This document shows positions 60,132-64,000 of a DNA stretch of 64,000 nt, one piece after another. The position numbers were made by a program, and so were the translations under genes. The DNA lies in assembly GCF_003340565.1 (NCBI RefSeq), contig NZ_QPLK01000020.1:1-64000 (forward strand), given 5' to 3'. Origin of the DNA: Rhodovulum sp. 12E13. Lineage in GTDB: Bacteria > Pseudomonadota > Alphaproteobacteria > Rhodobacterales > Rhodobacteraceae. The first letter of the stretch is position 1. Every line of letters begins with the position of its first letter. A model generated the notes under the pieces. That model was not told where the DNA came from and did no database searches. It saw only the letters and a list, made by a program, of their open reading frames with translations.

Positions 60132-62009
60132 TCAGGCCGCGTCCTCTGCCGCCTGCCGCCGCCAGAGCCCCGCGTAGCGCCCGCCGCGGGCGAGAAGCTC
60201 GGCGTGGCTGCCCTGCTCCACGACCTCGCCCGCGTCGAGCACGGCGATCCGGTCGGCGTCGACGATGGTCGAGAGGCGATGCGCGATGGCGATCACGGTG
60301 CGTCCCTCGCCCATCCGCCGGAGCGAGGACTGGATCGCCTGCTCGGTGGCGGTATCGAGTGCCGAGGTCGCCTCGTCCAGCAGCAGGATCGGCGGATCCT
60401 TCAGGATCGTGCGCGCGATGCCCACCCGCTGCTTCTCGCCGCCCGACAGCTTCAGCCCCCGCTCGCCCACGAGCGTGTCGTAGCCCGCGGGCAGCCCGAC
60501 CACGAACTCGTGGATCTCGGCCGCCCGCGCCGCAGCTTCGACCTCGGCGTGCGAAGCGTCGGGCCGTCCGTAGGCGATGTTGTACCAGATCGTGTCGTTG
60601 AACAGCACCGTGTCCTGCGGCACCACGCCGATGGCGGCCTGCAGGCTCGCCTGCGTGACGTCGCGCACGTCCTGCCCGTCGATCCTGACCGCGCCGCCCG
60701 TCACGTCATAGAACCGGAAGAGGAGCCGCCCGATCGTCGACTTGCCCGAGCCGGTCGGCCCCACGATCGCCAGCGTTTCCCCCGGCCCCGCCCTGAGCGA
60801 GATGCCCTTCAGGATCGGCCGCTCGGGCTCGTAGGCGAAGCGCACCGCGTCGAAGACCACCTCCCCGCCGGACACGGTCAGCGGCGCCGCGCCCTCGCGG
60901 TCGACCACCTCGGCGGGCTGGTCGAGCAGGTCGAACATCTGCCCCATGTCGAGCAGGCTCTGGCGGATCTCGCGGTAGACCGTGCCGAGGAAGTTGAGCG
61001 GCAGCACGATCTGCAGCATGTAGGAGTTCACCATCACGAACTCCCCCACCGTGTAGTCGCCCCGCATCACGCCGAGCGCGGCCATCACCATCACCCCCGC
61101 CACGCCCGCATTGACGATGAGCGCCTGGCCCGTGTTGAGCGCCGCGAGCGAGGTCGTGGTGCGGATCGAGGCGGTCTCGAAACCCTCCATCGCCACGTCG
61201 TAGCGCGCCGCCTCGCGGCCCGCGGCGCCGAAATACTTCACCGTCTCGAAGTTGAGCAGCGAATCGATCGCGCGCTGGTTGGCGCGTTCGTCCTGCTCGT
61301 TCATCTCGCGGCGGATCTGCAGCCGCCACTCCGTCACCGTGAAGGTGAACCAGACATAGACCGCGATGGTGACGGCCAGCACGACGAGGAACGTCCAGTC
61401 GAACAGCGTGACGAGGATCCCCGCGATCAGCAGCAGCTCGAGGATCAGCGGACCGATGGAAAAGACCATGAAGCGCAGCAGGAACTGCACGCCCTTCACC
61501 CCCCGCTCCATCACGCGCGAGAGCGCCCCGGTCTTGCGCGAGATATGGTAGCGCAGGCTCAGACGGTGGATGTGGGTGAAGGTGCGCAGCGCCAGCTTGC
61601 GCAGCGCCCGCTGGGCGACGGCGGCGAAGACCACGTCGCGCAACTCCTGGAAGCCGGTGTTCATCAGCCGGGCGAGGCCATAGGCGATCGTCAGCCCCAC
61701 GGCGCCGACCGCGAGCATCCCGGCGCCGGGGTCGACCTCGCCCGCGAGCGTGTCGACCGCGCGCGAATAGATCAGCGGAATGGTGACCGACACGAGCTTG
61801 GCCAGCACCAGCAGCGCCAGCGCGCCGACGACGCGGATCCTGAGGCGGCGCGCCTCGACGGTGCGCTCGCGCGGCCAGATGTAGGGGATCGCGTCGCGCA
61901 GCACCCGAAGGCCGCGCGCCCGCTCCTCGGCGCGGCGACGGGCCGCTTCGTCCTCCGTGTGCGGTCCGGTGCCGCGGGCCCCTTCCCCGTCCGCTCTTTC
62001 GTCGCTCAT
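60132..62009 (-). CDS. Atm1-type ABC half-transporter
   Basis: A 625-residue half-transporter: six helices in the N-terminal 340 residues (IRVVGALALLVLAKLVSVTI, GPLILELLLIAGILVTLFDW), then an ATPase with Walker A VGPTGSGKSTIGRLLFRF, signature LKLSGGEKQRVGIARTI, and Walker B ILLLDEATSALD. VTEWRLQIRREMNEQDERAN and QRAIDSLLNFETVKYFGA are hallmarks of the Atm1/HMT1 family, which exports glutathione-bound metal or persulfide from the cytoplasm. The first 35 residues are acidic and disordered. GGAGGACCG precedes the ATG at 62009. It probably acts in metal or sulfur detoxification. Confidence 0.93.
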   Translation of the reverse strand: MSDERADGEGARGTGPHTEDEAARRRAEERARGLRVLRDAIPYIWPRERTVEARRLRIRVVGALALLVLAKLVSVTIPLIYSRAVDTLAGEVDPGAGMLAVGAVGLTIAYGLARLMNTGFQELRDVVFAAVAQRALRKLALRTFTHIHRLSLRYHISRKTGALSRVMERGVKGVQFLLRFMVFSIGPLILELLLIAGILVTLFDWTFLVVLAVTIAVYVWFTFTVTEWRLQIRREMNEQDERANQRAIDSLLNFETVKYFGAAGREAARYDVAMEGFETASIRTTTSLAALNTGQALIVNAGVAGVMVMAALGVMRGDYTVGEFVMVNSYMLQIVLPLNFLGTVYREIRQSLLDMGQMFDLLDQPAEVVDREGAAPLTVSGGEVVFDAVRFAYEPERPILKGISLRAGPGETLAIVGPTGSGKSTIGRLLFRFYDVTGGAVRIDGQDVRDVTQASLQAAIGVVPQDTVLFNDTIWYNIAYGRPDASHAEVEAAARAAEIHEFVVGLPAGYDTLVGERGLKLSGGEKQRVGIARTILKDPPILLLDEATSALDTATEQAIQSSLRRMGEGRTVIAIAHRLSTIVDADRIAVLDAGEVVEQGSHAELLARGGRYAGLWRRQAAEDAA

Positions 62010-62293
62010 CGGTCCTCCGCGGCCCTGGTCGGGCGCCATCGGGCGCAAGGCTAGGCCGCCCGACGGGCGAAGACCACCGCCCCGCGCCCGATTGTGCGCG
62101 CCCCGGAAATTCCCTGTTTCGCGCAATTTCGTGGCGAAGGCTGGATGAAGGCCGCGAAGTTGCCACAATCCGCGCCATATCTGGCCCTGCGCCCGCCCAG
62201 AAGCCGCCCCCGCGCCGGAGGGCCGCGCGGCGCGGCACCGGCGGCGCGGGCGCCGCGCACCTCGACCGAAACCGTCAGCGGGAGATGACAGCA

Positions 62294-62473
62294 ATGACGA
62301 CGTCTGTTCTGCGCAGGATGGAGGCCGCGGCGACGGCCATGGGCACGGGGCTCGGCCGGCTGCTCGACCGAATCGCCCGCGACCGCCGAGACCGCAAGAT
62401 CGACCGCCTCAAGGCCCATCTGTCCTGGCACCCGGCGGAGCGCCGCGGCCGCGGGCCGCGCATCCGCCGCTGA
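62294..62473 (+). CDS. Small basic protein, unknown
   Basis: A 59-residue protein, strongly basic (RDRRDRKIDRLKAHLSWHPA, RRGRGPRIRR tail) with an amphipathic helix at the N-terminus (VLRRMEAAATAMGTGLGRLL). GGGAG lies nine bases before the ATG at 62294; an ATG nine bases earlier lacks the right spacing. The composition suggests binding to nucleic acid or membrane; I recognise no family. It stands divergent from the Atm1-type gene and upstream of the ABC ATPase. Confidence 0.55.
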   Translation: MTTSVLRRMEAAATAMGTGLGRLLDRIARDRRDRKIDRLKAHLSWHPAERRGRGPRIRR

Positions 62474-62639
62474 GCCGAGGCCCCGGGCCTGCCAGGCCCG
62501 CCCCATGTCGCCGCGAAGCGGGCCGCCGCGGACCGGGCCGCCGCAAGCGGCGTGCGCCACGACGCCCGGCCGCCTTGCGCCGCGGGGTCCCCGCTGCTAG
62601 CTGTCATCCAATCCCGATGGAATTGGTCGGAAACCGCCC

Positions 62640-63821
62640 GTGACAGCCTCCGCCCCAGCCGAGCCAAAGGCTCTCCCGCCGCGGCTCTCCGCGACCGGCC
62701 TGACGCGCCGCCTCGGCGGGCGCAGGGTGGTCGATGCCGTCGATCTCGGTATCGCGGCGGGGCAGGTCACGTGCCTTCTGGGGCCGTCGGGATGCGGCAA
62801 GTCGACCACGCTGCGCCTGATCGCGGGCGTCGACCGGCAGGACGAAGGCACCATCGCCGTCGACGGGCGGCCCGTCTCGGACGGGCGCGTCCACCTGCCC
62901 CCGGAGGGCCGCGGCATCGGCCTGATGTTCCAGGACTTCGCGCTGTTTCCCCACCTCTCGGTGGGCGACAACGTGGCCTTCGGGCTGAAGGGGGGCCTGC
63001 GCGCCCATCGCGAGCGGGTGGACGGCCTGCTCGCCCGGGTCGATCTCGCGGGATTCGCCGACGCCTTTCCGCACCAGCTTTCGGGCGGCGAGCAACAGCG
63101 CGTGGCGCTCGTCCGCGCCCTCGCGCCGCAGCCGGCGATCCTGTTGATGGACGAGCCCTTTTCCGGCCTCGACAACCGCCTGCGCGACGAGGTGCGCGAC
63201 ACGACCCTCGCGCTGCTGAAGGAGGAGGGCACGGCGGTGCTGCTCGTCACGCACGAGCCCGACGAGGCGATGCGCATGGCCGACGAGATCGCGCTGATGC
63301 GCGCGGGCCGCGTGGTGCAGCGCGGCTCGCCCTATCACGTCTACAACAACCCCGCCGACCTCGCCGCCGCCGCCTTCTTCTCCGATGTCAACGTGGTGCG
63401 CGGGGTCTCGCACGGCGCGCTGACCGAGACGCCGTTCGGCCGCTTCCTGACCCCGGGGCTGCGCGACGGGCAGCCCGTCGACATCGTGATCCGCCCGCAG
63501 CACCTGCGGATCGACTTCGACCGGCAGGGCCGCGGCCCCCTGCCGACCGAGACCGACGGGGTCGCGGCCAGGGCGCTGGTGGAGCGGGCGCGCTTCATGG
63601 GCCGCGAAAGCCTCGTGGAGTTCGTGTGCGAGGAGGGCGGCGCGCGGCTGAAGGCGACGGTGCCCTCGGTCTTCCTGCCGCGCCCGGGAACGCCGATGTG
63701 GTTGACGATCCGGCGCGATCGCTGCTTCGTGTTTCCCGCAGGCGAGTCGCCGGGCGTGCCGGCCGCGCAGGCCGCCGACCATGCGCCTGCCGCGCCGCCG
63801 ACCGCCCGCGCGGCGGAGTGA
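62640..63821 (+). CDS. ABC transporter ATP-binding protein (Fe3+/FbpC type)
   Basis: A 393-residue ATPase: Walker A LLGPSGCGKSTTLRLIAG, Q-loop GLMFQDFALFPHLSVGDNVA, signature HQLSGGEQQRVALVRALA, Walker B ILLMDEPFSGLD and H-loop LLVTHEPDEAMRMADEIA. The C-terminal regulatory part (about 255-370, VDIVIRPQHLRIDF) is like that of FbpC/CysA/PotA importers. FbpC-like ATPases drive ferric ion uptake; sulfate, polyamine or other anions remain possible. The GTG at 62640 is the only start near the family N-terminus; an ATG slightly upstream is out of frame and meets a stop. Permease and binding-protein genes are not in the window. An Ala/Pro-rich tail ends the protein. Confidence 0.93.
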   Translation: MTASAPAEPKALPPRLSATGLTRRLGGRRVVDAVDLGIAAGQVTCLLGPSGCGKSTTLRLIAGVDRQDEGTIAVDGRPVSDGRVHLPPEGRGIGLMFQDFALFPHLSVGDNVAFGLKGGLRAHRERVDGLLARVDLAGFADAFPHQLSGGEQQRVALVRALAPQPAILLMDEPFSGLDNRLRDEVRDTTLALLKEEGTAVLLVTHEPDEAMRMADEIALMRAGRVVQRGSPYHVYNNPADLAAAAFFSDVNVVRGVSHGALTETPFGRFLTPGLRDGQPVDIVIRPQHLRIDFDRQGRGPLPTETDGVAARALVERARFMGRESLVEFVCEEGGARLKATVPSVFLPRPGTPMWLTIRRDRCFVFPAGESPGVPAAQAADHAPAAPPTARAAE

Positions 63822-63851
63822 GGCGGGGGAGCGCACGGCCGCGGCGGGGCG

Positions 63852-63914
63852 AAGGCGTTTCGAAACGCCTTGACGCGCGCGATCGCGCGCGTGGAACGCC
63901 CTTCCAAGGGCGTT
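63852..63914. repeat. Palindrome family B, copy 6 (three units in a row)
   Basis: AAGGCGTTTCGAAACGCCTT (63852-63871, identical to copy 3), ACGCGCGCGATCGCGCGCGT (63873-63892), and AACGCCCTT-CC-AAGGGCGTT (63895-63914). The middle palindrome lacks the CCTT/AAGG core but is just as perfect. The block lies after the ABC ATPase; the last 86 bases of the window after it show no gene. Confidence 0.85.
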
Positions 63915-64000
63915 GCGCCCGCCCTCCGCACGGGTCCGCGTCGCACGTTTCGCCGGTCGTGTCGGGAGGGGCGTCGCGTCACGGCTGCGCGCCCTGCGAA

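Noticed and set aside
1-64000. tRNA and rRNA genes
   Set aside because: No T-arm pattern (GGTTCGAATCC-like with acceptor pairing) and no rRNA signature was seen on either strand by eye; a covariance search would settle it.

Overview
The window is a very GC-rich chromosomal segment from an alphaproteobacterium, most likely a member of the Rhodobacterales. Several things point there: the nepR/ecfG/phyR general stress module with a classical EcfG promoter, a short-chain-fatty-acyl regulator beside serine-glyoxylate aminotransferase and malate-CoA ligase, an Mrp antiporter with fused A and B subunits, a bacterial phosphatidylcholine synthase, and small proteins that are typical of that order. There are no rRNA or tRNA genes, no CRISPR array, and no phage or IS genes. 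The segment reads as core chromosome with densely packed short operons.

Layout. 1-3 kb: the end of a sugar-type ABC ATPase, two small proteins and argD. 3-6.8 kb: the general stress response island (sensor kinase, EcfG sigma, NepR anti-sigma, divergent PhyR). 6.9-15.4 kb: KDO transferase, a deacetylase/glutathione-peroxidase pair, a CBS protein, a DUF2927 lipoprotein, a VWA protein and an ScfR-type regulator. 15.6-19.2 kb: sgaA-mtkA-mtkB, half of a serine-cycle or glyoxylate module. 19.4-25.5 kb: Mrp Na+/H+ antiporter operon (mnhAB-C-D-E-F-G). 25.7-29 kb: a secreted Cache-like protein and a PAS-containing chemoreceptor. 29-37 kb: M48 peptidase, an H-NOX/diguanylate cyclase pair, an MttB-family methyltransferase, a HAD phosphatase, a PleD-like cyclase and a GST. 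37-42.5 kb: Lrp/alanine dehydrogenase, a P-loop protein, MsrA, a cupin and a YeeE/YedE sulfur transporter. 42.7-48.9 kb: PriA, transaldolase-like Fsa, DUF484, XerC, Pcs, DUF3253 and DsrE. 49-54.4 kb: ileS, with a candidate leader peptide, and bamB/yfgM. 54.7-63.8 kb: an RND efflux pair, an Atm1-type ABC exporter, a small basic protein and an iron-type ABC ATPase.

Two kinds of non-coding structure recur. One is a family of near-perfect palindromes whose arms carry AAGG/CCTT (often around TTCGAA), used singly or in abutting pairs and triplets at 2.9, 3.0, 17.0, 39.0, 47.5 and 63.9 kb. The other is a pyrimidine-rich element (TTCTTCTTGCCCGAAATATC) followed in its fuller copies by a G5-6/C5-6 hairpin, found at 1.4, 19.3 and 42.6 kb with a decayed copy at 13.96 kb. 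Both sit at 3' ends of genes.

The items most worth following up are: a leaderless-looking 15-codon ORF with three Ile codons upstream of ileS (candidate attenuator), an H-NOX that appears to lack the proximal heme histidine but is translationally coupled to a GGDEF protein, the palindrome family, the ScfR/sgaA/mtkAB locus with operator-like repeats, and two EcfG-type promoter sequences (one for nepR-ecfG itself, one abutting a GST gene).
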